From the NCBI RefSeq assembly GCF_900107755.1, contig NZ_FNQR01000003.1:294283-358282 (forward strand): a stretch of 64,000 bases of DNA, given 5' to 3'. A program made the position numbers and the translations under genes. Origin of the DNA: Thalassobacillus cyri. GTDB lineage: Bacteria; Bacillota; Bacilli; Bacillales; Halobacillaceae. Below, one piece after another: positions 49,376 to 60,130 of this stretch; the stretch's first letter is position 1; each line of letters begins with the position of its first letter. The notes beneath the pieces were generated by a model. It was given only the letters and a program-made list of their open reading frames with translations. It was not told the DNA's origin and made no database searches.

Positions 49376-52300
49376 GGAACATCTGGCCAGAAGAATTTTA
49401 GTATTGGATGGTGCGATGGGAACGATGCTTCAACAGGCAGACCTGACCCCGGAAGACTTTGGCGGGGAAGCTTATGACGGGTGCAACGAATACCTGAATA
49501 TCACTGCTCCCCATGTGCTGGAACGAATTCACACCGAATACCTGAAAGCAGGCGCTGATATTATCGAGACCAATACCTTTGGGGCGACGAGCCTAGTTTT
49601 GGACGAATATGACCTTGGCCACTTTGCTGAGGAGATCAACATCAAAGCAGCACAGCTAGCCAAAGAGGCAGCTGATTCTTTTACAACGGCAGAGAAACCA
49701 CGATTTGTAGCTGGTGCGATGGGGCCGACGACAAAGACCTTGTCCGTCACAGGGGGAACAACCTTCGATGCCTTGGCAAAAGCTTATGAAGAACAGGCTC
49801 GCGGCCTGATTACCGGCGGTGTCGACCTGCTGCTTTTGGAAACATCTCAGGATATGCTGAATGTAAAGGCAGCCTACCTCGGAATCACAAGAGCTTTTGA
49901 AGCGACTGGCACTGAACTGCCACTAATCATCTCAGGAACAATCGAGCCGATGGGGACGACACTTGCCGGCCAAAGCATTGAAGCCTTTTATATTTCACTG
50001 GAGCATATGAACCCGGTTGTGGTCGGCCTGAACTGTGCTACTGGACCAGAATTCATGCGCGATCACCTCCGCTCCTTATCAGACCTGGCGACAACAGCAA
50101 CGAGCTGTTATCCAAATGCCGGACTTCCCGATGAAGAAGGAAACTATCATGAAACACCACAGTCACTCGCTGCAAAAATTGCCGGTTTTGCGGAAAAAGG
50201 CTGGCTGAATCTTGTCGGAGGTTGCTGTGGGACGACACCAGACCACATTAATGCGATCGCTGAAGCTGTGGAAGGTTTGGAACCACGGACCGCGCCAGAT
50301 ACTCATCCCCATGCCGTTTCGGGAATCGAGCCATTCATTTATGATGACAAAAATGACCGGCCGATTCTTGTCGGTGAACGGACTAATGTCATCGGCTCCC
50401 GTAAGTTCAAACGGCTGATTGCTGAGGAGAAGTTCGAGGAAGCATCGGAAGTTGCCCGTGCACAGGTGAAAAAAGGTGCCCAGGTCATCGATATCTGTCT
50501 TGCCGACCCTGACCGTGATGAAGCGCAGGATGTGGAAGCATTCATGAAGCAAGTCGTCAACAAAGTGAAGGTGCCCTTAGTCATCGACTCGACGGATGTG
50601 GAGGTCATCGAGAAAGCGCTCAAGTTTTCCCAGGGTAAAGCGATTATTAACTCGATCAACCTCGAAGACGGAGAGGAACGCTTCAAAGAAGTGCTGCCGG
50701 TCGTGAAAAAATTCGGAGCGGCGGTGGTTGTAGGTACGATTGACGAGGAAGGGATGGCGGTCACTGCTGAGCGAAAGCTAGAGGTAGCCAAACGTTCCTA
50801 TGATATCCTTGTTGGCGAATACGACCTTGACCCAGCCGATATCATCTTTGATCCACTCGTCTTCCCAGTCGGCACCGGGGATGAGCAGTATATCGGTTCA
50901 GCCGAAGCTACCATTGAAGGGATTCGCCTGATAAAAGAAGACTTATCGGAATGCCAGACGGTGCTTGGCGTCAGCAATGTCTCTTTCGGACTGCCGCCTG
51001 TAGGACGTGAGGTGCTGAACGCGGTCTATCTCTATCACTGTACAAAAGCAGGACTCGATTACGCGATTGTGAACACGGAAAAATTAGAAAGGTATGCTTC
51101 TATTCCGAAAGAAGAAATTGAGCAAGCCAATAAGCTGCTTTTTGATACTAATGACGATACACTGGCGGCGTTTACCGCCTTTTACCGTGGCAAGAAAAAA
51201 GAAACGAAAGTTCCAACCGAGACAATGACACTTGCCGAACGGCTTGCACATTATGTCATCGAGGGAACGAAGGAGGGACTTCTTCCTGACTTAGAACAGG
51301 CTCTTGAAGCGTACCCTACTCCACTTGCAGTCATCAATGGTCCGCTGATGGACGGTATGGCAGAAGTTGGGCGCCTCTTCAACGATAACCAGCTGATTGT
51401 TGCAGAAGTTCTGCAAAGTGCAGAAGTGATGAAGGCATCCGTTGCATTCCTCGAACCTCACATGGAAGTTGCGGATTCCTCGAGTAAAAAAGGGAAAGTT
51501 CTGCTCGCCACCGTCAAAGGCGACGTCCATGACATTGGAAAGAATCTCGTCGAAATCATTCTAAGCAACAACGGCTTCGAAGTGGTCGACCTTGGTATCA
51601 AAGTGACTCCGTCAGAGCTGATTAATCAAATCAACCAGGAAAATCCTGATTTTGTTGGGTTATCCGGCTTGCTCGTCAAATCCGCCCAGCAAATGGTGCT
51701 GACCGCACAGGACCTGACGCACCAGAAGATTTCCATTCCGATTCTTGTCGGCGGAGCTGCTTTGTCCCGTAAATTTACATTGACCAAAATCTTGCCGCAA
51801 TATGAAGGGCCGGTTTTTTATGCGAAAGATGCGATGGATGGTCTGGCGCTGTCCAACCGTCTCAGCAACAAAGAAGAACGGGACGTACTGGTCGGCGAAC
51901 TCCATGAAAAACAGCAGGCTGCCCTCGCCAAAAATGCGGAACGAGAGCAGTCTCAAGGGGGGACTGCAGTAGCCGTCAAGCCGAAGTCTGCCGTTTCAAC
52001 CGAGGTACCTGTCTACCAGCCACAGGATTATAAACAGCATGTGCTCCGGAATTATTCCGTCGACCACATTGAACCCTATATCAATATGCAAATGCTGATT
52101 GGTCACCACCTTGGACTGAAAGGCAAGTTTTCCAGGTTGATAGCAGAGAATAATGAAAAAGCCGTCCACCTGAAGGGCGTAGTCGACGATTTGTTGACGA
52201 AAGCTAAAATGGAGCGCTGGATCGAGCCATCTGCTCTCTATCAATTTTTCCCTGCCCAATCGGACGGAGACGATGTCATCATCTATGACCCGGCTGATGG

Positions 52301-52808
52301 AAAAACGGAAATCGAGCGGTTCACCTTCCCGCGCCAGCCGCGGGAACCGTTCCTCTGTTTGGCAGACTACCTGCGTCCTCTATCCAGTGGGGAAATGGAT
52401 TATGTCGGATTCTTCGCCGTCACTGCCGGAAAAGGGATTCGCGACCGCGCAGAGGCCTTAAAGGAACATGGCGAATACCTGGAAAGCCATGCCCTGCAGG
52501 CACTCGCACTTGAAACCGCAGAAGGCCTCGCCGAACATGTCCACCAGCTGATGCGTGATAAATGGGGATTCCCGGATCCTGTCGATTTCACGATGCAGCA
52601 GCGGTTCTCAGCCAAATATCAAGGCCAGCGCTACTCCTTCGGTTACCCGGCCTGTCCGGATTTAGAAGATCAGGAAAAATTATTCAAACTGATTAAGCCT
52701 GAACAAATCGGCGTCGAGCTGACCGATGGCTTCATGATGGAGCCCGAAGCCTCCGTCACCGCCATCGTGTTCGCTCATCCAGATGCCAGGTATTTCAATG
52801 TCTATTAA
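49356..52808 (+). CDS. metH: Cobalamin-dependent methionine synthase
   Basis: A 1150-residue four-module enzyme that methylates homocysteine from methyl-THF through B12. The homocysteine module (1-310) ends with the zinc ligands [10 protein letters not shown] near 288. The pterin module (330-610) has [13 protein letters not shown]. The cobalamin module (650-880) carries the axial-ligand motif GDVHDIGKN near 724. The C-terminal SAM reactivation domain (900-1150) shows [13 protein letters not shown] and [13 protein letters not shown]. Unusually, the zinc-site motif also occurs in yitJ, giving two homocysteine-methyltransferase modules in one operon. It implies B12 synthesis or uptake. Confidence 0.97.
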   Translation: MASTSFKEHLARRILVLDGAMGTMLQQADLTPEDFGGEAYDGCNEYLNITAPHVLERIHTEYLKAGADIIETNTFGATSLVLDEYDLGHFAEEINIKAAQLAKEAADSFTTAEKPRFVAGAMGPTTKTLSVTGGTTFDALAKAYEEQARGLITGGVDLLLLETSQDMLNVKAAYLGITRAFEATGTELPLIISGTIEPMGTTLAGQSIEAFYISLEHMNPVVVGLNCATGPEFMRDHLRSLSDLATTATSCYPNAGLPDEEGNYHETPQSLAAKIAGFAEKGWLNLVGGCCGTTPDHINAIAEAVEGLEPRTAPDTHPHAVSGIEPFIYDDKNDRPILVGERTNVIGSRKFKRLIAEEKFEEASEVARAQVKKGAQVIDICLADPDRDEAQDVEAFMKQVVNKVKVPLVIDSTDVEVIEKALKFSQGKAIINSINLEDGEERFKEVLPVVKKFGAAVVVGTIDEEGMAVTAERKLEVAKRSYDILVGEYDLDPADIIFDPLVFPVGTGDEQYIGSAEATIEGIRLIKEDLSECQTVLGVSNVSFGLPPVGREVLNAVYLYHCTKAGLDYAIVNTEKLERYASIPKEEIEQANKLLFDTNDDTLAAFTAFYRGKKKETKVPTETMTLAERLAHYVIEGTKEGLLPDLEQALEAYPTPLAVINGPLMDGMAEVGRLFNDNQLIVAEVLQSAEVMKASVAFLEPHMEVADSSSKKGKVLLATVKGDVHDIGKNLVEIILSNNGFEVVDLGIKVTPSELINQINQENPDFVGLSGLLVKSAQQMVLTAQDLTHQKISIPILVGGAALSRKFTLTKILPQYEGPVFYAKDAMDGLALSNRLSNKEERDVLVGELHEKQQAALAKNAEREQSQGGTAVAVKPKSAVSTEVPVYQPQDYKQHVLRNYSVDHIEPYINMQMLIGHHLGLKGKFSRLIAENNEKAVHLKGVVDDLLTKAKMERWIEPSALYQFFPAQSDGDDVIIYDPADGKTEIERFTFPRQPREPFLCLADYLRPLSSGEMDYVGFFAVTAGKGIRDRAEALKEHGEYLESHALQALALETAEGLAEHVHQLMRDKWGFPDPVDFTMQQRFSAKYQGQRYSFGYPACPDLEDQEKLFKLIKPEQIGVELTDGFMMEPEASVTAIVFAHPDARYFNVY

Positions 52809-52813
52809 ACTTG

Positions 52814-52843
52814 AAAAGGCAGCGACTCAGTCGCTGCCTTTTT
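52814..52843 (+). terminator. Terminator of the methionine operon
   Basis: A perfect 12-bp stem (52814-52825 with 52831-52842) with a five-base loop and T tail. Confidence 0.93.
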
Positions 52844-52909
52844 GAGTATTCATTTCTTATCCAAGGTGTTTATTCTGATGGAGATCATATATTGTCCCAT
52901 AATTCGGTA

Positions 52910-53040
52910 ATTGGTCTAGTAAACGTCTGTGCGTTCTAATAACTCTTTAATTTTAATAAATATTAGTTTTTGTCTAGTATATTTTGAAAAATGTCTAGTA
53001 CCTGTACTTTCAGTAAATGAACATTGTGTCTAGTAAAAAA
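52910..53040. repeat. Recurring TCTAGTA motif with roughly 20-base spacing
   Basis: TCTAGT occurs at 52915, 52973, 52994 and 53029, with relatives TCTAATA (52935), TTAATAA (52953) and TCAGTAA (53010). Steps are 20, about 18, 20, 21, 16 and 19 bases. The array lies between convergent metH and the GH13 gene. The motif differs from the other arrays and the period is less exact. Confidence 0.5.
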
Positions 53041-53095
53041 CGCTCCCCATAACTGAAAAGGGATACCTATTTGAGTTAGCCTTGGCCATTTACAA

Positions 53096-55015
53096 TTAAT
53101 GCATATGACGGAGCAGCATGCTTTCAGACGGCCCTAGTGTCACCGTCAGCTCACCGTCTTTCGCCTCAAACACACGCTTTTTATTCTCCATGTGCTGCCA
53201 CTTCCCTTTTCTCACCATCAGCGTCACTTCCCGGTCTTCATGGATATGACGGTTGAACAAATAAATCATATGTTCATCGCTGGCACTCCCGCCAAAATTA
53301 TCGACCCCATTTTCAATCCACCGTTCAAAGGAATAGACGTCAGGATGAAGGGAATGAGATTTCCAGCAGCCGGTACGTAACGCCGGGTGCTCGCGCCGCC
53401 ATTTCCCTACCTTTTTATACCACTCTACGAGACTATCATCTTCCCTGCTCCACGGATACGGCTTACGGTTATCCGGGTCGCTGCCGCCGGTCAAACCTGC
53501 CTCATCTCCATAATAAAGTGATGGCACTCCCGGAAAAGTGTAGAGCCACAAGCTCAGTGCTTTAACTTGCGCATCAACAATGACAGCTTTGTCGTCCGCT
53601 TCCATGTCTGCCGGCAAAAACAGATCGAGCATCGTCTTGATTCGCTCGACGTCATGGCTGGATAACATATTCATCAAAGCATAAAAATATTGCTTCGGAT
53701 AGTGTTCGCTCAAGGTCAACAGCCGCCGTTCAACATCATGGGCATCGGCGTCGCCACTCATGAACGCAAGCATCAGCCCCCTCAACGGATAGTTCATGAC
53801 CGAATCCAATACACCGCCAAGGAAATACTCCCTCCGCTTACCATGGCCGATTTTTGTGGTAGCATCTTCCCACACCTCTCCCAGCAAAACACTGGATACG
53901 TCTTCTTTTTTCAACTGCTGGTAGATTTGCTTGATCAAATCATCGGTCAGTTCATCAGCTACATCGAGGCGCCAGTGCTTCAGCCCGTATTTTTGCCAGT
54001 ACTTCAGGACACTATCTTCATCATGGATTAAAAAGTTCTGGTAGCTTTCATCGTCTTTATTGACGGTCGGAAGGGTTCCGACGCCCCACCATGATTCGTA
54101 TTCATCGGGGTAGTTATGGAAAATGTACCAGGAATAATAAGGCGATTCTTTCGATTGATAGGCTCCCAGTGAATCATACTGGCCGCGCTGGTTGAAATAG
54201 ATGCTGTTGCTTCCGGTATGATTAAAGACACCGTCAAGCATAATTTCAATCCCGCGTTCCTTTGCCTTCCGGGCAAGTTCTGCTAAATCCTCATTGCTGC
54301 CAAGCAGCTGATCAACCGTATGATAATCACCGGTATCATAGCGGTGGTTGCTTTCTGCTTCAAAAACAGGATTCAAGTAGATCACCGTGACACCGAGCGA
54401 TTCGATATAGTCGAGCTTTTCCATGATTCCTCGGATATTTCCACCGAAAAAATCCCACCGGATGACCGCACCATTTTCATCTCGGATATAAATCGGGTCG
54501 TTCTCCCAATGGCTGTGCATCAAACTTGTCTTCGGGGCTTTGGCAAGCTCGCGTTCACCAGCCGCATAGAAGCGGTCAGGGAAAATCTGATAGATGGTAC
54601 CATGCTTCCACCACTCTGGTGTTTCATAGCCAGGATCATAAACGGTAATCTGCCAGGACGGAGGCACATGATCATACACTACCCCATCGCCGCTTTCTTC
54701 GATGTTCCGGCGTCCGTAAAAAAACTTGCCATCCTCAAGCTGGATTTCAAAATAGTACCAGACCAGCTGAGGTTCATCCGGCATGACGATTGTCGTCTCA
54801 TATCCGGAAAACTGGTGCTGCTCCGCATAGATATCCATTTCCTGCGTCTGTTCTTTATCCGTTTTATCCAAAATGTAATGAAGGATGACGCTTGAAATAC
54901 GGTAGCGGTTATGGATATCGATGGTGAGTGTGACATTCGAGCCATTCGGTGCAGCACCGAATGGCTCGCGATATTGTGTTTTAAAGCTGTTATGATAAAC
55001 GTCATTTGATTTCAT
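53096..55015 (-). CDS. GH13 alpha-amylase/neopullulanase-type glycoside hydrolase
   Basis: A 639-residue cytoplasmic (no signal peptide) GH13 enzyme. An N-terminal beta-sandwich domain (1-120) precedes the (beta/alpha)8 barrel. The three catalytic residues are visible: Asp351 in HWRLDVADEL, Glu380 in LLGEVWED and Asp455 in MLSSHDVER. It probably hydrolyses glycogen- or maltodextrin-derived oligosaccharides. ATG 55015 has GGAGGAGG seven bases upstream. It is last in the glg operon, the place of the pullulanase gene amyX in B. subtilis. Confidence 0.88.
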   Translation of the reverse strand: MKSNDVYHNSFKTQYREPFGAAPNGSNVTLTIDIHNRYRISSVILHYILDKTDKEQTQEMDIYAEQHQFSGYETTIVMPDEPQLVWYYFEIQLEDGKFFYGRRNIEESGDGVVYDHVPPSWQITVYDPGYETPEWWKHGTIYQIFPDRFYAAGERELAKAPKTSLMHSHWENDPIYIRDENGAVIRWDFFGGNIRGIMEKLDYIESLGVTVIYLNPVFEAESNHRYDTGDYHTVDQLLGSNEDLAELARKAKERGIEIMLDGVFNHTGSNSIYFNQRGQYDSLGAYQSKESPYYSWYIFHNYPDEYESWWGVGTLPTVNKDDESYQNFLIHDEDSVLKYWQKYGLKHWRLDVADELTDDLIKQIYQQLKKEDVSSVLLGEVWEDATTKIGHGKRREYFLGGVLDSVMNYPLRGLMLAFMSGDADAHDVERRLLTLSEHYPKQYFYALMNMLSSHDVERIKTMLDLFLPADMEADDKAVIVDAQVKALSLWLYTFPGVPSLYYGDEAGLTGGSDPDNRKPYPWSREDDSLVEWYKKVGKWRREHPALRTGCWKSHSLHPDVYSFERWIENGVDNFGGSASDEHMIYLFNRHIHEDREVTLMVRKGKWQHMENKKRVFEAKDGELTVTLGPSESMLLRHMH

Positions 55016-55039
55016 ACTACGTCCTCCTCCATTCATCAA

Positions 55040-57478
55040 TCACTTGAACGTGTTCACCGGTGCAATTCGCCAGATATCCGCAGCATATTCCTGAATGGTC
55101 CGGTCACTGGAAAATTTTCCAGCATGTGCGATATTGATCAGACTTTTTTTGCCCCAGGACTGTTTCTCTTGGTAATCGAAGTTTATCTGCTGCTGGGAAG
55201 CTGCATAAGCAGCAAAGTCTTTCAGGACAAAAAATTCATCGTTATGATGCACGAGAGAATCGTAGATTTCCTGAAACTCTGTATCGCCTTTTGAAAAAGG
55301 GCTGTAATGAATCAGCTGATCAACAGTGAGTCGAACAACTTCGTCTGTTTCGTAAACTTGCTTCGAAGAGTAGCCGCCGGACCGGTAATATTCCAAAACT
55401 TCCTCTGAGCTTAGGCCGAATGTGTAGATATTGTCATCTCCGACAAGCTCATGTATTTCTACATTGGCACCATCCATTGTTCCAAGCGTCAACGCTCCAT
55501 TCATCATCAGCTTCATGTTCCCGGTGCCGGAAGCTTCTTTGCTTGCAGTGGAAATCTGTTCACTGACATTGGCTGCCGGGATGATTCTTTCCGCAAGGGA
55601 AACAGAATAATTTTCCAGAAAAACGACTTTAAGCTTGTCGCTTACCACCGGGTCATTATTCACTACGTCAGCAATCGTATTGATCAGCTTGATGATTTTC
55701 TTGGCATAGTGGTATCCCTGTGCTGCTTTCGCTCCGAAAAAGAAGGTTCTCGGTGCCATATCCAACGAAGGATCCATTTTAACCTTATTATAAATATGCA
55801 TGATGTGCAGGGCATTCAAGAGCTGGCGCTTATATCCGTGAAGACGCTTAATATGAACATCAAAAATCGATTGCGGATCAAGAGAGATTCCTTTTGTCTG
55901 ATAAACCCAGGAAGCGAGCTTTTCTTTATTTTTTTGCTTGATATGATTTAAACCATCCAATACCCCTGCGTCGTCCCGATATGCCAGCAGGTCTGTCAGC
56001 TGGGCAGGTTCATTAATCCAATCTTCGCCGATTGTGTCTGTAATGAGTCCGGCAAGCGGTTTATTGGCATGCATCAGCCAGCGCCTGTGTGTAATGCCGT
56101 TCGTCTTGTTGTTGAATCGCTCCGGAAATGTATCATAAAAAATTTTCATTTCCCGCAGCTTTAAAATCTCGGTGTGCAGCCTTGCCACTCCATTGATGCT
56201 ATGGCTGCCAACAATCGATAGATGTGCCATCTTTACCTGACCATCAGCTATGATGGCAAGTTCAGCGATACGGTCGAATTCTCCAGGGTACTTTTTCCAT
56301 AATGACTGGCAAAACCGCTCGTTAATTTCTTCAGTGATCATAAAAATTCTCGGTAGTAACTGACGGACCATATCCACCGGCCACGCCTCCAGTGCTTCAC
56401 TGAGTGTCGTATGGTTGGTGTAGGAAACTGATGCTTGCGTGATTTTCCAGGCTTCTTTCCACCCCAGCTGCTTTTCATCCATCAATACCCGCATCAGTTC
56501 CGGAATCACCATCGCCGGGTGGGTGTCATTGATATGAAGAGCAACTTTTTCAGGAAAAGCAGACCAGGGCAGATCCAGCTGTTCAAAAGCACGCACAGCG
56601 CTCTGTACCCCTGCCGATACTAAAAAGTATTCCTGTTTCAATCGCAGCCGCTTCCCTTCTTCGTGGGAGTCATCGGGGTATAAGAATTCCGAAATTGCTT
56701 CCAGGGAGCGCTTGTGGCCGAGAAAATTTCCGAACTCGTTCAGCCTTGCCGCTTTTTTGATCGTATCATCCAGGTTCGCTTCTACGGACCAGAGTCGCAG
56801 CGTGTTGACGGTATCACTGTTATAGCCGACAACCGGGACATCGTAGGGAACTGCCTGGACCTGCTCGTAATCATAATGGTCAAAATGAAGGTTGCCATCT
56901 TCATCTTCACTCGATGACACATGGCCGCCGAATCGGACTTCCACAGCTTCTTCCGGTCGACGGACTTCCCAGACAAATTCACGGGACAACCATAAATCCG
57001 GGAATTCGATCTGGTTGCCATCGATGATCTGCTGATCGAACATTCCATATTTATAGCGGATTCCATAGCCATGGCCGGCAAGACCTAACGAGGCAAGTGA
57101 GTCCAGAAAGCAGGCAGCGAGTCTGCCCAGTCCACCGTTACCAAGTCCTGCGTCACTTTCTTCTTCCTCCAATTCACCAAGGTCGAATCCTAAGTCTTTC
57201 AAACCTTCCGCGACAACATCGACCAGTTGCATGTTCAATAGATTATTCCCCATCAATCTTCCAATCAGAAACTCCATTGAAAAATAGTAGACTTGCTTTT
57301 CCTTTTCTTGTTCATAACGCTGATTCGTCTCCAGCCATTTTTTTCCTATCCTTTCACGCAACAGCGAACCAAGAGCTCTATATGCATCCACCTCTGTAGC
57401 GGTTTCAACTGTCTTGCCTAGCTTAGCTTCGAGCTTCTGGGAAAATGCCTGCTTGAATTCCTCTTTGTCGCTGAACAT
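55040..57478 (-). CDS. glgP: Glycogen phosphorylase
   Basis: An 812-residue GT35 enzyme releasing glucose-1-phosphate from glycogen. It has the family blocks EEEESDAGLGNGGLGRLAACF (shortened here) and the PLP site EASGTGNMKLMMNGALTLGT near residue 640-660. GGAGG is eight bases before ATG 57478. It lies 24 bases from the downstream hydrolase gene. Confidence 0.95.
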   Translation of the reverse strand: MFSDKEEFKQAFSQKLEAKLGKTVETATEVDAYRALGSLLRERIGKKWLETNQRYEQEKEKQVYYFSMEFLIGRLMGNNLLNMQLVDVVAEGLKDLGFDLGELEEEESDAGLGNGGLGRLAACFLDSLASLGLAGHGYGIRYKYGMFDQQIIDGNQIEFPDLWLSREFVWEVRRPEEAVEVRFGGHVSSSEDEDGNLHFDHYDYEQVQAVPYDVPVVGYNSDTVNTLRLWSVEANLDDTIKKAARLNEFGNFLGHKRSLEAISEFLYPDDSHEEGKRLRLKQEYFLVSAGVQSAVRAFEQLDLPWSAFPEKVALHINDTHPAMVIPELMRVLMDEKQLGWKEAWKITQASVSYTNHTTLSEALEAWPVDMVRQLLPRIFMITEEINERFCQSLWKKYPGEFDRIAELAIIADGQVKMAHLSIVGSHSINGVARLHTEILKLREMKIFYDTFPERFNNKTNGITHRRWLMHANKPLAGLITDTIGEDWINEPAQLTDLLAYRDDAGVLDGLNHIKQKNKEKLASWVYQTKGISLDPQSIFDVHIKRLHGYKRQLLNALHIMHIYNKVKMDPSLDMAPRTFFFGAKAAQGYHYAKKIIKLINTIADVVNNDPVVSDKLKVVFLENYSVSLAERIIPAANVSEQISTASKEASGTGNMKLMMNGALTLGTMDGANVEIHELVGDDNIYTFGLSSEEVLEYYRSGGYSSKQVYETDEVVRLTVDQLIHYSPFSKGDTEFQEIYDSLVHHNDEFFVLKDFAAYAASQQQINFDYQEKQSWGKKSLINIAHAGKFSSDRTIQEYAADIWRIAPVNTFK

Positions 57479-57504
57479 TACGCTTTCCTCCAATTCATCC
57501 TGCC

Positions 57505-58935
57505 CTATTCCATTGCCTGCGCATACACCTCACGATACCGGCGTGCAGAATACTTCCATGGAAATTGACTTTTCGTAATATTTTTAATGAGTGGTTTCCA
57601 GAGCTCTTTATCCTGATAAAATTCAAGTGCCCGACGGATGGTGAACAGCATGTCATGGGCATTGTAATTCGCAAATGTGAAGCCGTTCCCTTCCCCTGTT
57701 TGTTCATTGTATGGCTGTACGGTATCAGCAAGACCACCTGTTTCCCGGACAATCGGGACAGCCAGGTAGCGGAGTGCAATCAATTGTCCAATGCCGCATG
57801 GTTCAAATCGGGACGGCATCAGGAACATGTCGCTCGCTGCGTACACTTGACGGGAAAAGGATTCACTGAATAAGATATTCGCGGACATCTTCGTTGGATA
57901 CTTCGATTGTGCCCATTGAAACATTTGTTCATAATCGTAATCACCTGTACCAAGTACGACTAGCTGGATATCCTCGGTATCCAGCAGTTCATCGATGACC
58001 CGGGCGATCAAATCGAACCCTTTTTGCTCAACAAGCCTGGAAACGATGCTGATCATCGGAACATCGCTTCGCACCGGAAGGCCCAGTTCTTTTTGCAGCC
58101 AGAGTTTATTATGGCATTTTTTCGTCAGGGAACTTCGGTAGGGGAAGGCGAGCGCCTCATCTTTCATCGGATCATAATCTTTAATATTGATGCCGTTCAC
58201 GATTCCGATCATTCGATCGGATTTGCTCCGTAATACTCCATCTAGGTTTTCCCCATAATAAGGCGTTTGAATCTCTTTTGCGTAAGTTTCACTGACAGTG
58301 GTAATACGATCAGCAAAATTCAACGCCCCCTTCATGAAGTTGATGTCCCCGAAAAACTCAAGTCCTTCCGATGACATCAGGCGCTCGTCCAGCTCCATTA
58401 AGTCATATAAAACTGCATCCGAGAAAACCCCCTGGTATTTCAGGTTATGGATAGTAAAGACTGTTTTCATATTTTCAAAGACAAGGTCTTCCTTGTAATG
58501 GGTGTGAAGGAAGACAGGGATTAAACCGCTCTGCCAGTCATGGCAATGGATGACATCTGGTGTCCAGTCGAGCTCTTTCACCATTTCCATTACGGCGCGG
58601 TTGAAAAATACGAACCGTTCCGCTTCATCCCCGTACCCATACAAATTCGAGCGCTTGAAATAATATTCATTATCAATAAAATAGACGGTAACGCCATTAT
58701 GTTCGATATATTCGACGCCGGCATACTGATTGCGCCAGCCAAGTGTCACGTTCAATTCCAGCAATGGTTTCATTTGAGCTTTCCATTCATCGCTGATTTC
58801 CTGGTATTTCGGAAGGACAATACGAACATCCTCCTCCTGCTCCTGCAGTGCCTGCGGAAGTGAACCTAGCACATCTGCAAGTCCGCCTGTTTTGATGAAT
58901 GGGGTGCATTCGGATCCTACCATCAATATTTTCAT
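57505..58935 (-). CDS. glgA: Glycogen synthase
   Basis: A 476-residue GT5 enzyme that elongates alpha-1,4-glucan from ADP-glucose. The ADP-binding KTGGLADVLGSLP near the N-terminus and the C-terminal PSRFEPCGIGQLIALRY are diagnostic. AAAGGAG is eight bases before ATG 58935. A terminator-like hairpin lies between it and glgD (58984-59007), which may lower its expression relative to glgBCD. Confidence 0.96.
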   Translation of the reverse strand: MKILMVGSECTPFIKTGGLADVLGSLPQALQEQEEDVRIVLPKYQEISDEWKAQMKPLLELNVTLGWRNQYAGVEYIEHNGVTVYFIDNEYYFKRSNLYGYGDEAERFVFFNRAVMEMVKELDWTPDVIHCHDWQSGLIPVFLHTHYKEDLVFENMKTVFTIHNLKYQGVFSDAVLYDLMELDERLMSSEGLEFFGDINFMKGALNFADRITTVSETYAKEIQTPYYGENLDGVLRSKSDRMIGIVNGINIKDYDPMKDEALAFPYRSSLTKKCHNKLWLQKELGLPVRSDVPMISIVSRLVEQKGFDLIARVIDELLDTEDIQLVVLGTGDYDYEQMFQWAQSKYPTKMSANILFSESFSRQVYAASDMFLMPSRFEPCGIGQLIALRYLAVPIVRETGGLADTVQPYNEQTGEGNGFTFANYNAHDMLFTIRRALEFYQDKELWKPLIKNITKSQFPWKYSARRYREVYAQAME

Positions 58936-58983
58936 CCTGTTCACTCCTTTTACCTGTTCATTTCATCACATGTAGGAAGAGGA

Positions 58984-59007
58984 AAAAGATTGCCGTTATA
59001 GGCAATC
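58984..59007 (-). terminator. Intra-operon terminator between glgD and glgA
   Basis: GATTGCC (58988-58994) pairs with GGCAATC (59001-59007) around a six-base loop, followed on the minus strand by TTTTT. It lies just past the glgD stop. Confidence 0.8.
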
Positions 59008-59009
59008 TC

Positions 59010-60116
59010 CTACATGGAAACCCGTTTTGCTACGACATAAGGCTTTTCGGGGACTCCAATCAACGTCCGGCTGTTAGAAATACGACAGTCCTTATCCAAA
59101 ATGACATTTTCTAATACCGCATTGCTGTCGATTTCACAGCGCTGCATAATGATCGAGTTTTTGATTACTGCCCCTTTGGCCACTTTTACACCTCGGAACA
59201 AAATGCTGTCTTCCACATGTCCGTCAATGACACAGCCATTGGCGACCAGGGTATTGGCAACTTTTGAATCCTGTGAATACTTTGTCGGAGGCTCATTTTT
59301 CACCTTCGTGAAAATAGGCGCTTCTTCTTTGAACAAATCCTCATGGTTAGCCCCGTTTATCAAGCTCGCACTATGACGATAATAGCTTTCAATTGAATTG
59401 ATCAGTGCATGCGCTCCTTCGTATTCATATGCATGAATATGGATTTGCGGCAGTCTCGCTTTTATTCCATCGAGGAAAAAGTGAGAACAGCCGTGAGCGA
59501 TGCAATCTTCAATCATCCTATATAGATAATTCTTCTCAAGGATATACATGTCCATATAGACATTGGTACTGCGCTGGTCATTATGGATATCCGTAACACG
59601 GCCACTTTCATCGATTGTCAGTTTATGGGCACGCTTATGTTCCGGGTAAAGCTCATCCACTTTTTTATAAACGACAGTTACATCAGCACCTGATGCTTTA
59701 TGTTCCTCCAGTACATCGCGGAAGTTGATGTTGCAGATATTCTGTGTCCCGGAGACAACCACATAGTCGGCAAACGTACGAGTGATGAAATCGATATTAT
59801 TATGAAAATGCTGAAGGTCACCTTGGGATATGTCCGTCGGATCGTTCCAGTCCGGAGGAAGGATGAACAGCCCGCCCCGTTTACGATCCAAATCCCAGGC
59901 TTTCCCCTGCTCCAAATGATCCATCAGTGACCGATATTTCCTGCGGGCGAAAACAGCAATCGACTCAATCCGGGAGTTGCTCATATTGGATATGGTAAAA
60001 TCGATCATCCGGTAGCGTCCGGCAAAGGGAACAGCGGCACTGCACCGAAAATAAGTCAGCTCATCCAATACGTCCTGTTCATGGTCTAGATTTATGATTC
60101 CTGCTATACGATCCAT
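59010..60116 (-). CDS. glgD: ADP-glucose pyrophosphorylase regulatory subunit GlgD
   Basis: A 368-residue GlgC homologue. The nucleotide-binding GGGxGTRL of GlgC is replaced by a diverged segment (GIINLDHEQDVLDELTYFR), as in Firmicutes GlgD, which is a non-catalytic partner that increases GlgC activity. The C-terminal left-handed beta-helix (SILFRGVKVAKGAVIKNSI) is kept. It follows glgC by 14 bases. Confidence 0.94.
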   Translation of the reverse strand: MDRIAGIINLDHEQDVLDELTYFRCSAAVPFAGRYRMIDFTISNMSNSRIESIAVFARRKYRSLMDHLEQGKAWDLDRKRGGLFILPPDWNDPTDISQGDLQHFHNNIDFITRTFADYVVVSGTQNICNINFRDVLEEHKASGADVTVVYKKVDELYPEHKRAHKLTIDESGRVTDIHNDQRSTNVYMDMYILEKNYLYRMIEDCIAHGCSHFFLDGIKARLPQIHIHAYEYEGAHALINSIESYYRHSASLINGANHEDLFKEEAPIFTKVKNEPPTKYSQDSKVANTLVANGCVIDGHVEDSILFRGVKVAKGAVIKNSIIMQRCEIDSNAVLENVILDKDCRISNSRTLIGVPEKPYVVAKRVSM

Positions 60117-60130
60117 CGATTAGCCTCCTC

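Noticed and set aside
54320..54895. Open frame of 191 codons opposite the GH13 gene
   Set aside because: Antisense shadow of the amylase-type gene, with low-complexity sequence and no start signal.
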